Shown: piece after piece, positions 5,422 to 5,528 of the stretch
How positions within the stretch are numbered: position 1 is the first letter of the stretch
Layout: each line of letters starts with the position of its first letter
Source: CAZUZD01 sp964624465
GTDB taxonomy: Bacteria > Planctomycetota > Planctomycetia > Isosphaerales > Isosphaeraceae
Assembly: GCA_964624465.1 (NCBI GenBank)
Contig: CAZUZD010000388.1
Coordinates: 1-5,528, forward strand
Length of the DNA stretch: 5,528 bases
Reading direction: 5' to 3'
Made by a program: the position numbers and the translations under genes
Notes under the pieces: generated by a model
The model's database searches: none
Told to the model about the DNA's origin: nothing
The model's input: the letters and a program-made list of their open reading frames with translations, nothing else

Positions 5422-5528
5422 TCAGCGCGCGGCCGGGGTGGGGGCCTGGCTGGCGGCGACGGCGGCCTGGAGCCTGGCGAGGCCGGTGCGGGCGACCTCG
5501 GTGGGGTCCTGCTTCCAGTACTCGCGGT
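5422..5528 (-). CDS. C-terminal end of an unidentified protein (truncated by window edge)
   Basis: On the minus strand a frame open from the right edge reads REYWKQDPTEVARTGLARL, then an Ala/Pro-rich tail ending PTPAAR and a TGA at complement 5424-5422; 34 codons are visible. The mixed, non-repetitive composition (Tyr, Trp, Lys, Gln, Asp) followed by a low-complexity tail looks like a real C-terminus rather than a shadow frame, and a 13-bp hairpin follows the stop at 10 nt. The fragment is too short to assign a family. It has the same orientation as the DUF5946-like gene but is separated by 229 nt with several inverted repeats, so the two are probably not one transcript. Confidence 0.5.
   Translation of the reverse strand, partial: REYWKQDPTEVARTGLARLQAAVAASQAPTPAAR

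Overview
This is a very GC-rich window (roughly 70% or more by eye). It carries short bacterial-style operons with clear Shine-Dalgarno sites, and nearly every reading frame stays open as a by-product of composition. The mix suggests a planctomycete, probably of the Isosphaeraceae type. It holds a secreted multi-repeat DUF1573 protein with the SCGCT motif, an archaeal/cyanobacterial-type TIGR00300 (LOR/SDH) enzyme, a DUF5946 protein and an FdhE-like protein. The taxonomic guess is inference from gene content only; no rRNA or tRNA marker is present.

Layout. (1) 1-632, plus strand: the C-terminal two thirds of an FdhE-like formate dehydrogenase accessory protein, cut by the left window edge. 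(2) 839-1876, plus: an exported protein of three DUF1573/Ig-like repeats. (3) 1877-1967: a compact gap with a 10-bp perfect stem and a possible -10 element, probably separating the DUF1573 unit from the next operon. (4) 1968-4700, plus: a tight three-gene operon with gaps of 22-23 nt. It encodes a TIGR00300/LOR-SDH ornithine cyclodeaminase-type protein, an arginine dihydrolase/dimethylarginase-fold guanidino hydrolase, and a SixA-type histidine phosphatase. (5) 4701-4730: the gap between convergent genes, holding an odd palindrome. (6) 4731-5192, minus: a small DUF5946-like protein with putative metal-binding Cys/His residues. (7) 5193-5421: a 229-nt gap rich in inverted repeats. (8) 5422-5528, minus: the last 34 codons of an unidentified gene that runs off the right edge.

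The most notable part is the operon at 1968-4700. In cyanobacteria the guanidino-hydrolase domain and the LOR/SDH ornithine cyclodeaminase domain are fused in one protein (AgrE/ArgZ), which turns arginine into ornithine and then proline with release of ammonia. Here the same two activities appear to be encoded by separate, adjacent genes, in the reverse order of the fusion. The predicted pathway is arginine to ornithine + CO2 + 2 NH3 (second gene), then ornithine to proline + NH3 (first gene). The role of SixA in the same transcript is unknown. I see no CRISPR array, insertion sequence, tRNA, rRNA or phage gene, and nothing that clearly amounts to a new defence or mobile system.
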